Origin: Acholeplasmataceae bacterium UBA5769
GTDB taxonomy: Bacteria; Bacillota_I; Bacilli_A; Acholeplasmatales; Acholeplasmataceae
NCBI GenBank assembly: GCA_002418725.1
Contig: DIER01000010.1
Span: 1-52,133, forward strand
DNA: 52,133 nt
Direction of reading: 5' to 3'
The position numbers and the translations under genes are program-made. Each line of letters begins with the position of its first letter. Within the stretch, counting starts at the first letter, position 1. Positions 16,071 to 24,025 of the stretch are shown piece after piece. Below the pieces are notes generated by a model. The model did not search any database. It was given only the letters and a program-made list of their open reading frames with translations, and had not been told where the DNA came from.

Positions 16071-17054
16071 TTAGCGGCCGCCAGTAACAAATGGTTTTCC
16101 TGCGGCTTTTGGTGCTTTTGATTTCTTTGAGAAAATCGCGAGCACAACCATGGTTGCAATATAAGGTAACATTCTAAAAATCATACCGAAGGGTATATTC
16201 GGAAAACGTATGATCAATTGATTAATCCAATCAAAACCAAAGAATGTTACAGAAAGTGTTTTGAAAATACCAAAGAAAATCGCTGCAAACAATATTCGCA
16301 TAGGTTTCCATTGACCAAAGATCAACACTGCAAGTGCCAAGAACCCATACCCTGCGACCGTTCCTTCAAAAGACACCGAGATTGGAAGTGCGTAGACAAG
16401 ACCGCCGATCCCACCAAGGAAGCCTGAAATCAAAACACCATACCAACGATAATGATAAACATTAACACCAACAGACTGTGCTGCTTCAGGATGTTCACCA
16501 CAAGCTGATAGCCTTGAACCAAATTTTGTCTTATAAATGACAATGGTTGCAACAATCAAAATAAGAAAACCAATATAAGTTGTTAAATATGCCATATCAA
16601 AGAAAATATAGTTAATATTTGGGAAAATATCTTTTAAGAAATCAGAGTTTAGTCGGAAAACTTCCTTATCATATGAGATTTGAACTGCATGATTTTCTTG
16701 AGTTTGTTTTGCTAAGAAAATTGCGAGTGAACCAGCTAATAAATTCAATGCAGTGCCACCAATGGTTTGGTCAGCTTTCATGTTAATCGCTAAAAACCCC
16801 AAAAGAGATGCAAACAAAGCTCCACCTAATCCAGCGAGTAAAATTGCAAAAATAAGGAAAAGTTGTGGTGTATTAGCAAAAGCACCGATGCCTTGCATTT
16901 TATTGATAAATAAAATACCACAAAATGCTCCAATGACCATCAAACCTTCAAGTGCAATATTTACTGTACCACTCTTTTCAGAAAACATCCCTGCAATGGC
17001 AACAATTAGTAAAGGAATAACAAAGAAAAGTGATTGCGAGATGAAATATGCCAT
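16071..17054 (-). CDS. Nucleoside ABC transporter permease (BmpD/NupC-like)
   Basis: A 327-residue permease of the branched-chain/ribose type found in BMP-family nucleoside importers (YufQ/NupC-like). It starts with a short helix, then GTVNIALEGLMVIGAF, typical of this permease class. ADQTIGGTALNLLAGSLAIF follows, then the cytoplasmic coupling loop SRLSACGEHPEAAQSVGVNV that meets the ATPase. About nine to ten membrane helices are expected. The start codon overlaps the stop of the preceding permease by one base (TAATG). It is last in the operon BMP lipoprotein - ATPase - permease - permease. Confidence 0.92.
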   Translation of the reverse strand: MAYFISQSLFFVIPLLIVAIAGMFSEKSGTVNIALEGLMVIGAFCGILFINKMQGIGAFANTPQLFLIFAILLAGLGGALFASLLGFLAINMKADQTIGGTALNLLAGSLAIFLAKQTQENHAVQISYDKEVFRLNSDFLKDIFPNINYIFFDMAYLTTYIGFLILIVATIVIYKTKFGSRLSACGEHPEAAQSVGVNVYHYRWYGVLISGFLGGIGGLVYALPISVSFEGTVAGYGFLALAVLIFGQWKPMRILFAAIFFGIFKTLSVTFFGFDWINQLIIRFPNIPFGMIFRMLPYIATMVVLAIFSKKSKAPKAAGKPFVTGGR

Positions 17055-18256
17055 TAGACATCACTCTCCTTTCGCAAAGCTTTCTTTTTTGCAAGATAAT
17101 CTTTAAATTTTCCAAAATATTGTGTCATGATTAATGCAAATGCACTGAAATAAAGGATAACACCAATGATGATATCGACAATTTCAGAGACGAAACCGAC
17201 ACTTTGCATCGACATACCGCCTAATGAAATGTATTCAACAAACATCGTCGATAAAATGACACCAAGTGGATTACTGTTTGCTAAGAGTGCAACTGGAATA
17301 CCTTTAAATCCAGTCGTTAATATTGTATTTTCGACGGCATATGCATTTCCTAAGTTTCTCACGCTAGGAGCTAAAATAAAGAGTGCACCACCTAAACCAG
17401 CGACCATACCAGCAATCGCCATCGAAAGCACTAAACTTCTCTTCTCATTCACACCTGCATACTTTGCCGCACTACGGTTTAAACCAACGCTCTTGAGTTC
17501 TCTACCAAAAACGGTTTTATTGAGAACGAGAAATAAAACGATGGCCACACCGATTGCTATCAAAAATGATATATCCATTCCTGAATTGGGAAAGATAGCG
17601 TTAAATGGGCCATAAGGGGTTTTGGCAGCCTGATCAACGACAAGTGTTCGATTTGTTGTTCCATTAATAACTTTTGTTCTTAGAAAGTTTGAGTTTAATA
17701 ACCCATTTACCAGATACATTCCAATATAGTTAAACATAATAGAGGTAATAACTTCATGGACGTTGAAGAATGCTTTGAAGATACCTGGAATAGCACCCCA
17801 AACAAAACCAGCAGCCATACCACCCAATACAGCAACAATCCATTGCATATTGCCTAGCGAATCACCTAAAATACCGATTAAACTAGCGACAAATAAACCT
17901 ACAGTATATTGACCACTTGCTCCAATATTGAACAAACCTGTTTTAAACGCGAAAGCTACAGCTAACCCTGTAAAAATAATAGGTGTTGAACGATACAATA
18001 ATTGTCCAATGCCAATCCAGGCACCTCTTGGGTGATTGAAAAAGCCTTTTAATAAACGAAGTATACCCACATCAGCTTTACTTGGATTAACCAAAATGAT
18101 GATGATAATACCTAAAATAAGTCCGACTGTAATCGCAAACAGAGATCCCATTAGCGTATTATAACCATCTGTTTGACGAAACTTCATCCACATATGCGTG
18201 ACTTTATTGGCAAATGCTGTCCAAAAGGAAGAAATTTTTTCTTTAATTGTTTTCAC
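17054..18256 (-). CDS. Nucleoside ABC transporter permease (BmpC/NupB-like)
   Basis: A 400-residue partner permease. A ~33-residue charged N-terminus precedes the first helix (~35-57). Diagnostic parts are RSTPIIFTGLAVAFAFKTGL, FNIGASGQYTVGLFVASL, the long FFNVHEVITSIMFNYIG and the coupling loop GRELKSVGLNRSAAKYAGVN. The gene begins with GTG; AGGAGGAATAGTATT before it is a good ribosome site. It starts four bases after the ATPase stop and overlaps the next permease by one base, so the three are tightly coupled. Confidence 0.92.
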   Translation of the reverse strand: MKTIKEKISSFWTAFANKVTHMWMKFRQTDGYNTLMGSLFAITVGLILGIIIIILVNPSKADVGILRLLKGFFNHPRGAWIGIGQLLYRSTPIIFTGLAVAFAFKTGLFNIGASGQYTVGLFVASLIGILGDSLGNMQWIVAVLGGMAAGFVWGAIPGIFKAFFNVHEVITSIMFNYIGMYLVNGLLNSNFLRTKVINGTTNRTLVVDQAAKTPYGPFNAIFPNSGMDISFLIAIGVAIVLFLVLNKTVFGRELKSVGLNRSAAKYAGVNEKRSLVLSMAIAGMVAGLGGALFILAPSVRNLGNAYAVENTILTTGFKGIPVALLANSNPLGVILSTMFVEYISLGGMSMQSVGFVSEIVDIIIGVILYFSAFALIMTQYFGKFKDYLAKKKALRKESDV

Positions 18257-18260
18257 AATA

Positions 18261-19832
18261 CTATTCCTCCTTTACTTCGTTATTCATAGGTTTAGATAGT
18301 TGATCTGCTTCGACAAAATCTCTCTTGACGCCTGCCATATACAGACCCAATTCTTCAACTGTGATATCTTTTGCCATCACATTTTTAACAATTTGTCCCT
18401 CATACATGACAAGAATTCTATCACTCACACTCATTACCTCATCGAGTTCAAATGAAATCATCAAAATTGCTTTACCTTCATCACGTGATTTGATCAATTG
18501 ACGATGTGCAAACTCAACCGCACCAACATCAAGCCCTCTCACGGTCTGAATGGATAACAAAACATCAGATCCTTTATCAAGTTCACGAGCAATGATCGCC
18601 TTTTGTTGGTTCCCACCAGACATTGAACCTACACGTGTTTTCCCACCTTGCCCACTTCTTATGTCATACGTATGAATAAGTTCATCCGCAAGTTCTTGGA
18701 TAGGTGCTGGTTGGATAATTCCTCTTTTTTGAAATGGTAATAAATGATATTTTTTTAGCGCTAAATTATTCGCAAGATTATCCTGCAAAATAAGCCCATG
18801 CTTGTGTCTATCTTCGGGAATATGCGATAATCCATGGTCGTTTCTATATCGAATGGATTTGTGAGTCATATCTTCACCATTTATGATGATTTGACCACTT
18901 GTTGCCTTTATTAAGCCCGAAAGAACAAGCCCAAGTTCACTTTGCCCGTTGCCGTCAACACCTGCAACACAGACGATTTCACCTTTTCGAACCCGAAAGG
19001 ATACATTATCAACGACATGTTTTTTTGTGCGCTCAGAGAGTACCGATAAATGATTGACTTCAAGTGCAATATCACCAAGTTTTGAATCTTTTTTCTCTAT
19101 TTCAAAAACAACATCTCGCCCTACCATCATGCGTGATAAATCTTCTTTTGTCGTTTTACTCGTTTCAACTGTCCCAATGACCTTACCTCTTCTAAGTACA
19201 GTCACGCGATCTGCGACTTCCATGATTTCATCAAGTTTATGTGTAATGAAAATGATTGACTTACCTTCTTTGATTAGGTTTTTCATAGTAATCATTAACT
19301 GTTTGATTTCTTGTGGAGTTAATACGGCTGTTGGCTCATCAAAAATTAAAATATCATTATGTCGATATAACATCTTTAAGATTTCAGTACGCTGTTGCAT
19401 ACCGACACTAACATCTTGAATTTTTGCATCAACATCAACCATAAGTTCATATTGTTGGCAGAGCGCTAAAATATGATCTTTTGCTTCCTTACGCTTAATA
19501 AAACCAAACTGATGAGGTTCTACCCCCATGATGATATTATCAAGAACGGAAAATACTTCAACAAGTTTAAAATGCTGATGGACCATACCAATGCCATGTG
19601 CATTGGCATCATTCGGGTTGAGAACTTGAATTGGTTCACCATTTTTTAAAATGGTTCCTTCTTCAGGTATGTACATGCCAAAAAGGATGCTCATCAATGT
19701 TGATTTCCCAGCACCATTTTCTCCAAGTAAAGCATGTATTTCTCCTTTTCTAAGATTAAAATTGACATCGTCATTTGCGACAATGCCTGGAAAACGTTTT
19801 GTGATATGTTGCATTTCAATAATATGTTGCAT
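18261..19832 (-). CDS. Nucleoside ABC transporter ATPase (NupA/RbsA-like, two NBDs)
   Basis: A ~523-residue fused double nucleotide-binding protein, the energising subunit of the BMP nucleoside importer. NBD1 has Walker A GENGAGKSTL, the signature region VSVGMQQR and Walker B ILIFDEPTAVLTPQE. NBD2 has the expected degenerate Walker A GVDGNGQSEL, the signature MSGGNQQK and, for Walker B, DVLLSIQTVRGLDVGA. Other family members usually read QPTRGLD there, so the Pro-Thr is changed to Thr-Val. A TTG at 19835 opens the frame, but ATG 19832 is preferred; its SD-like GGGG is inside a predicted terminator hairpin, so expression is probably regulated through that structure. Confidence 0.92.
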   Translation of the reverse strand: MQHIIEMQHITKRFPGIVANDDVNFNLRKGEIHALLGENGAGKSTLMSILFGMYIPEEGTILKNGEPIQVLNPNDANAHGIGMVHQHFKLVEVFSVLDNIIMGVEPHQFGFIKRKEAKDHILALCQQYELMVDVDAKIQDVSVGMQQRTEILKMLYRHNDILIFDEPTAVLTPQEIKQLMITMKNLIKEGKSIIFITHKLDEIMEVADRVTVLRRGKVIGTVETSKTTKEDLSRMMVGRDVVFEIEKKDSKLGDIALEVNHLSVLSERTKKHVVDNVSFRVRKGEIVCVAGVDGNGQSELGLVLSGLIKATSGQIIINGEDMTHKSIRYRNDHGLSHIPEDRHKHGLILQDNLANNLALKKYHLLPFQKRGIIQPAPIQELADELIHTYDIRSGQGGKTRVGSMSGGNQQKAIIARELDKGSDVLLSIQTVRGLDVGAVEFAHRQLIKSRDEGKAILMISFELDEVMSVSDRILVMYEGQIVKNVMAKDITVEELGLYMAGVKRDFVEADQLSKPMNNEVKEE

Positions 19833-19833
19833 C

Positions 19834-19920
19834 AAAAAAACCCCATTTCTTCAGGTTTACGGGTCGTTGCCTAGATGAAGAAAAGGGGAATAAGAAATCA
19901 AGTATCCTTATCCCCCATAT
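19834..19920 (-). promoter_or_regulatory. Mutually exclusive RNA hairpins between BMP gene and ATPase gene
   Basis: Read on the transcript. Hairpin 1: GGGGGATAAG (19916-19907) pairs with CTTATTCCCC (19894-19885), 10 bp with one G-U, and is followed by TTTTCTTC. Hairpin 2: CCCCTTTTCTTCA (19888-19876) pairs with TGAAGAAATGGGG (19853-19841), 13 positions with one mismatch, followed by seven T directly before the ATPase start codon. Both need the same CCCC (19888-19885), so only one can form. Hairpin 2 is a terminator and hides the GGGG ribosome site; hairpin 1 would free it. The 22-base loop of hairpin 2 matches no riboswitch I know. Confidence 0.6.
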
Positions 19921-19934
19921 CTCTCGTTTATTTT

Positions 19935-21044
19935 TTATCCTTCAAAGAGAATAACTGTAACTTTTACTTGTGTTGTTTCAAATTGCTTTGAAGCTGTACC
20001 ATCATCACCAAATGCACCAATGGTAGAAGAAACTTCATATGTTCCATCAACGAGCTTAGCTAAGGCTGATTCATAATCTGCTGTTGAGAATGTAGTGAAT
20101 CTAGATGTAGCGATAGGAAGTTGAACGCCTTCACGTGAAGCATCAAGAACAACGGATTTTCCACCGAAATCTGATTCCCATTTACCGGTTTCAAACAACG
20201 CTTCAAGCGCTTGAATAACAGATCCAGCTAAGTTCTTCATTGCTGAAGTAATAACGGTTGTTGAATCGCCACTTTGATCTACGTCAACACCGATAACTTT
20301 CTTACCAGCTGTTGCTGCTGCTGCCATGACAGATTGACCAACAGCACCACCACATGCAAAAATGACTTCGACGCCGTTTGCATACATTGTTGCTGCTGCT
20401 GCTTGAACTTCTGGAGTCGCTTTAAAGTCGCCAGTGTATAAGTATTGGATATCGATAGCATTAGCTGCAAGGTTTAATTCTTCAGCTGCTTTGGCAGCAC
20501 CTTGTACGAAACCGTGTCCAAAACGTTGTACCGCTGGAACAGCGAGCCCACCCATAAAGCCGAGTTTACGGTAACCATCTTTAACTGCTGCATATCCTGC
20601 TAAGAAACCTGATTGTTCTTCAGCATAGAAAATGGAGTAAACGTTATCTTCAATTGTACCGTCTGTTACATTAGCTGGGCTACCATCCAATAAAATGAAA
20701 TAAACATTTGGATAGTCAGCTTGGACTGCATTGATTGCTGGTTCAAATAAGAACCCTGGTGTAACAATAATGGTTGCACCATCTGCGATCGCTTGTTCAA
20801 TCGCTGCAATGTAGTCAGCATCTGTAGCATCTGCAGGTTTTAAGTAACCATATTCGATATCATTTGCTTCAGCATATGCCTTAACACCTTCATAAGCGCC
20901 CTGATTAAATGATTTGTCGGTAATATCACCTTTATCGGTAATCAAGACGATCTTTTGATCATCTGGATTAAGGGTATTGTTACCACATCCAACAAGCACT
21001 ACTGCAAAAAGTAAAACTAAAAGCATTCCAATGACCTTTCTCAT
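19935..21044 (-). CDS. BMP family ABC transporter substrate-binding lipoprotein
   Basis: A 369-residue Med/BmpA/YufN-type lipoprotein that captures nucleosides outside the membrane for the ABC importer. Signal peptide with Cys20 in LVGCG. The BMP domain has ITDKGDITDKSFNQGAYEG, DYIAAIEQAIADGATIIVTP, FYAEEQSGFLAGYAAV, GFMGGLAVPAVQRFGHGF, EVIFACGGAVGQS and KVIGVDVDQS. These are characteristic of purine/nucleoside binders; the base preference cannot be read. AGGAGG precedes the ATG. First gene of the operon, with its own good promoter and an RNA switch-like element before the second gene. Confidence 0.93.
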   Translation of the reverse strand: MRKVIGMLLVLLFAVVLVGCGNNTLNPDDQKIVLITDKGDITDKSFNQGAYEGVKAYAEANDIEYGYLKPADATDADYIAAIEQAIADGATIIVTPGFLFEPAINAVQADYPNVYFILLDGSPANVTDGTIEDNVYSIFYAEEQSGFLAGYAAVKDGYRKLGFMGGLAVPAVQRFGHGFVQGAAKAAEELNLAANAIDIQYLYTGDFKATPEVQAAAATMYANGVEVIFACGGAVGQSVMAAAATAGKKVIGVDVDQSGDSTTVITSAMKNLAGSVIQALEALFETGKWESDFGGKSVVLDASREGVQLPIATSRFTTFSTADYESALAKLVDGTYEVSSTIGAFGDDGTASKQFETTQVKVTVILFEG

Positions 21045-21080
21045 AATTCCTCCTCTTTAGGCTATTGTTCTAACAACATC

Positions 21081-21109
21081 ATTGTATCACTGAAAACATT
21101 ATCATGCAA
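21081..21109 (-). promoter_or_regulatory. Promoter of the nucleoside importer operon
   Basis: Minus strand: TTGCAT (21109-21104), a 17-base spacer, TACAAT (21086-21081), about 30 bases before the start codon. Twelve bases upstream of the -35 lies the perfect 16-base palindrome ATATTTAATTAAATAT (21121-21136), a possible operator or simply AT-rich promoter DNA. Confidence 0.6.
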
Positions 21110-21204
21110 GATAAAATCTCATATTTAATTAAATATGTCCGTTGGATAAGTGTATTTATTTCGAAATTAAATAGTATGAATTTCAAATAATACAATATAA
21201 ATAA

Positions 21205-21230
21205 AAGCATTCATTTCTTAATGAATGCTT
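21205..21230 (-). terminator. Rho-independent terminator after the amidase gene
   Basis: Minus strand AAGCATTCATT (21230-21220) pairs with AATGAATGCTT (21215-21205), 11 bp with a short loop, followed by TTATTTA after the stem's own T run. It separates the amidase from the BMP operon. Confidence 0.8.
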
Positions 21231-21240
21231 GATGTAGTTG

Positions 21241-22596
21241 CTATTCTAGCTGTTGATACTGGTGGGTTAACCTTATCAAGGATGCATCATCATACTTCTT
21301 GCCGATAAATACCATCGCTTTCGGAACACCTTCAAAAACACCTTCCGGTATACATACCGATGGATTACCATAGATGGGTGCGAAACCTAACCAAAGTGGT
21401 GCAGCAATACTGATCAAATCATGCTCTTTCATAAGTTTTTCCAGAAGTGATGCTTTTTCAACAAGTTCACGTCTCATGCTGATATAGGATGGATCCTTAA
21501 GTTCTCCACATGTTTGTTCAGATGCAGTTAAAATACTTTGACCATAACGTAGACATCTTCTTTCATTAGCCTTGTTGAACTCAATGATGTCATGAAGAGA
21601 AGTCATTTTCGTCGAACCCTTGAACTGTTCTAAAAAGTGATTTAAAGCGTGTTTAAATTCAATCAACAACGTTGGATCATTGGGAATATGGGCTTGTTCT
21701 ATCTCTAGGTGTATCACTTGATGACCTAAACTTATGAGTCTTTCTTCTGCAACACTTAAGAGATGCAGCTCAGATTCCGCATACGTGTGACCTTTAATTG
21801 ATAAAAAACCTATTTTTTGTGGTTCTAATGGTTCATAAAGTCGATCCGTAAATGATTTGGGTCTAGGTAACTGACTTGTATCTTGATCATGTTCATCTTC
21901 TTTAGCTATTGCATCCAGTAAATAGGCACAATCTTCTACCGTTTGTGCCATCGGACCAGCGCAGTCTTGGGTTGGCGATATCGGAATAATACCCTGTTTA
22001 CTCACGTAGCCAAACGATGGTTTGACTGATACAATTTGACATTGATAAGCTGGTGCCATCAGTGATCCGTTGGTTTCACTGCCAATGGCAAGATCAACAA
22101 TCCCTAGTTTCACTGCAACTGCACTACCCGTAGAAGACCCTAGTGGATCAATCTTCTCATCGAAGGGGTGCTTCACCTGCCCATACATAGAACCAAAACC
22201 AGAAGGCATGTCATCATAACTCATAAAATACGCAAATTCTGAAAGATTGGCTTTACCCAAGATAATGGCACCAGAAGCGATTAAATTTTCCACCAGTGTG
22301 GCATGATGAGGTGGGATAAAATCATGCAATGCAAACGCATTTGCAGTCGTAGGAGTACCATCTTTATAAAGGATATTGTCTTTAATCAAGATGGGAATAC
22401 CATGGAGTGGTCCTCTGATCTTGCCGAGTGCTCTTTCACGGTCACGTTCTATCGCTTGCTTCATGGCATAAGGACTAATCACAGCGATGCTGTTTTTATC
22501 GATCCATTGTTCATGGTTTCTCAAACTTTGTTCAACGAGTTCAACGCTGGTGACTTCACCTTTTTGAAGTCTTTCTTGTATGTTTTTAACTGACAT
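21241..22596 (-). CDS. Amidase signature family hydrolase
   Basis: A ~451-residue amidase with a Lys-Ser-Ser triad. From ATG 22596: Lys72 in GIPILIKDN, Ser154 in LGSSTGSAVAV, and the nucleophile Ser178 in SETNGSLMAPA, with the expected 24-residue gap between the serines. The GSSGGS motif usual in GatA is GSSTGS, and the C-terminus lacks GatA features, so this is a general amidase and not the Glu-tRNA amidotransferase subunit. The substrate is unknown. A GTG at 22605 is in frame, but GAGGTG is placed for ATG 22596. It sits just downstream of the ndk terminator and may be reached by read-through. Confidence 0.88.
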   Translation of the reverse strand: MSVKNIQERLQKGEVTSVELVEQSLRNHEQWIDKNSIAVISPYAMKQAIERDRERALGKIRGPLHGIPILIKDNILYKDGTPTTANAFALHDFIPPHHATLVENLIASGAIILGKANLSEFAYFMSYDDMPSGFGSMYGQVKHPFDEKIDPLGSSTGSAVAVKLGIVDLAIGSETNGSLMAPAYQCQIVSVKPSFGYVSKQGIIPISPTQDCAGPMAQTVEDCAYLLDAIAKEDEHDQDTSQLPRPKSFTDRLYEPLEPQKIGFLSIKGHTYAESELHLLSVAEERLISLGHQVIHLEIEQAHIPNDPTLLIEFKHALNHFLEQFKGSTKMTSLHDIIEFNKANERRCLRYGQSILTASEQTCGELKDPSYISMRRELVEKASLLEKLMKEHDLISIAAPLWLGFAPIYGNPSVCIPEGVFEGVPKAMVFIGKKYDDASLIRLTHQYQQLE

Positions 22597-22641
22597 GCAT
22601 GACACCTCATTACCCTTTATGATTTAGGTTTATTTTAGCAC

Positions 22642-22662
22642 AAAAAAAGACCCGAAGGTCTT
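22642..22662 (-). terminator. Terminator overlapping the ndk stop
   Basis: Minus strand AAGACC TTCG GGTCTT followed by TTTTT. The UUCG-type tetraloop makes it stable. Its first bases lie in the ndk stop codon. Confidence 0.85.
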
Positions 22663-23122
22663 AAAAAGTTTCAAACCATAATTTCATCTCAAGTTTTGCA
22701 TTCTCAAGCGAGTCTGAAGCGTGAATCAAGTTTCTCAAGGTTCTCTTTTCGCGCATCGCTACCTCTAATGAGTCATCGATGTATCGTCCTCTAATACTTT
22801 TAGGATCTGCTTTCACTGGATCGGTTGCCCCAACGAGTGTGCGCACTTCTTCAATGACATGTTCACCTTCTTTAGCTATTTCAAGTGCGATGACTTTCGT
22901 TCCTTCAAACGTATCTAAGATCGCTTGTTGGAAATAGGGTTGATTTACTTTTTGAATAACTTCTTCATAATGTTTTAAAATCAGTTCGCGACAAACCATC
23001 ACTTCTTTTTGTCTGATGATTTCATATCCATTTTCTTTAAAGATGGATAAAATCGGATCAACGAGTCCTCTTTTCACTGCATCTGGTTTTAACATCATAA
23101 ATGTTGATTGTTTCATCTTCAT
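22661..23122 (-). CDS. ndk: Nucleoside diphosphate kinase
   Basis: A 153-residue Ndk, which equalises nucleoside di- and triphosphates through a phospho-His. The family opening TFMMLKPDAVKRGL, the P-loop-like VGATDPVKADPKSIRG and the active-site segment NLIHASDSLENA are present. The last is usually N-x-x-H-G-S-D; here Gly is Ala, but the catalytic His is kept. The length is normal. GAAGGA precedes the ATG. It fits the salvage theme with the nucleoside importer and GMP reductase. It ends in its own terminator. Confidence 0.95.
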   Translation of the reverse strand: MKMKQSTFMMLKPDAVKRGLVDPILSIFKENGYEIIRQKEVMVCRELILKHYEEVIQKVNQPYFQQAILDTFEGTKVIALEIAKEGEHVIEEVRTLVGATDPVKADPKSIRGRYIDDSLEVAMREKRTLRNLIHASDSLENAKLEMKLWFETF

Positions 23123-23179
23123 CTTCCTTCCTTCATATGTCTAATTTTAGTGTATCACATGTTGAGCTAGACTTCCCAC

Positions 23180-24025
23180 TTAAAAGGGGACCTTTGACGT
23201 GATATGCATGATTTCTTTGCTGAGTGGATGTCTAAATCTAACCTCATTAAAATGTAACATTAAACGATTTGCATGTTCACCACGGTAAAGTGTATCGCCT
23301 ACAATGGGATATCCAATCCCCATCAGATGAACTCTAATCTGATGTTTCCTTCCAGTTTCAATCTTTAAAGATAAACGCTCATATAGCCCTTCAACACCTA
23401 AAGACTCATAGGTCGTCAACGCATCAAGTCCAGTTTGACTTAGCATCATCTTTGGAGAATGTCTATCTTGCATGATTTTATCTTTGATGGTCCCTTTTTT
23501 AGGATAAATCGATGCCCTAATAAGGCAGGTGTAAACTTTTTCAATCTCTTTTCGCTCGAAAAGTTGAGATAGATACGATAAGGCGAGTGGATGTTTTGCA
23601 TATAAAATCATCCCGCTCGTGTCCACATCGATACGGTGTGCAGGAAGCACAGGCAAATCATAACCTTTTTGATGATAATAAAGATTCACTCTACCCGTTA
23701 AATCATCACTTGCTTGTCCATCATCATAAACGAGCAAACCCTCTGGTTTATCGACAATCAGCAGATGATCATCTTCATATAAAATATCGATTTTAGGTGA
23801 AGAGGACAATTTAGGGGACTTCGGTAACGTACCGATAAAATCCACATGAACGATATCACCTTTATGACAGATGTCTTCTTCTTTGACATACTCACCGTTG
23901 ATCATGACCTTTTTATTCAACAAGTGATTCACCATCTTTTTGGCAGGTTGAAAAGATTCAAGCAACTTTCGGATGGTAAAGCCTTCATTTTTTTCATCGA
24001 CCATAAACGAAAACAAAGTACTCAT
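23180..24025 (-). CDS. RluA family pseudouridine synthase
   Basis: A 281-residue enzyme converting uridine to pseudouridine in rRNA or tRNA. An S4-like RNA-binding N-terminus (~15-65: RKLLESFQPAKKMVNHLLNK) precedes the catalytic domain with the RluA motif HRIDVDTSG (130-138; Asp133 is the nucleophile), IEKVYTCLI, and ETGRKHQIRVHL then GYPIVGDTLY. The exact target (RluD- or RluC-like) cannot be told. Its ATG overlaps the stop of the GH18 lipoprotein gene (ATGA), so the two are translationally coupled though functionally unrelated on their face. Confidence 0.93.
   Translation of the reverse strand: MSTLFSFMVDEKNEGFTIRKLLESFQPAKKMVNHLLNKKVMINGEYVKEEDICHKGDIVHVDFIGTLPKSPKLSSSPKIDILYEDDHLLIVDKPEGLLVYDDGQASDDLTGRVNLYYHQKGYDLPVLPAHRIDVDTSGMILYAKHPLALSYLSQLFERKEIEKVYTCLIRASIYPKKGTIKDKIMQDRHSPKMMLSQTGLDALTTYESLGVEGLYERLSLKIETGRKHQIRVHLMGIGYPIVGDTLYRGEHANRLMLHFNEVRFRHPLSKEIMHITSKVPF

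Noticed and set aside
16075..16082. GCGGCCGC as a cloning scar
   Set aside because: It lies in the C-terminal codons of a permease that otherwise reads normally; a lone 8-base site proves nothing.
17166..17615. 149-codon open frame antisense to the permease gene
   Set aside because: It has no ribosome site and no recognisable protein, and it mirrors a conserved permease; it is a shadow frame.
21045..21240. Purine riboswitch in front of the nucleoside importer
   Set aside because: The conserved core and loop pairs of purine or 2'-deoxyguanosine riboswitches are not present, and the mapped promoter leaves only a ~30-base leader.
21241..22596. Amidase as GatA
   Set aside because: The motif is GSSTGS rather than GSSGGS, and no gatB or gatC is adjacent.
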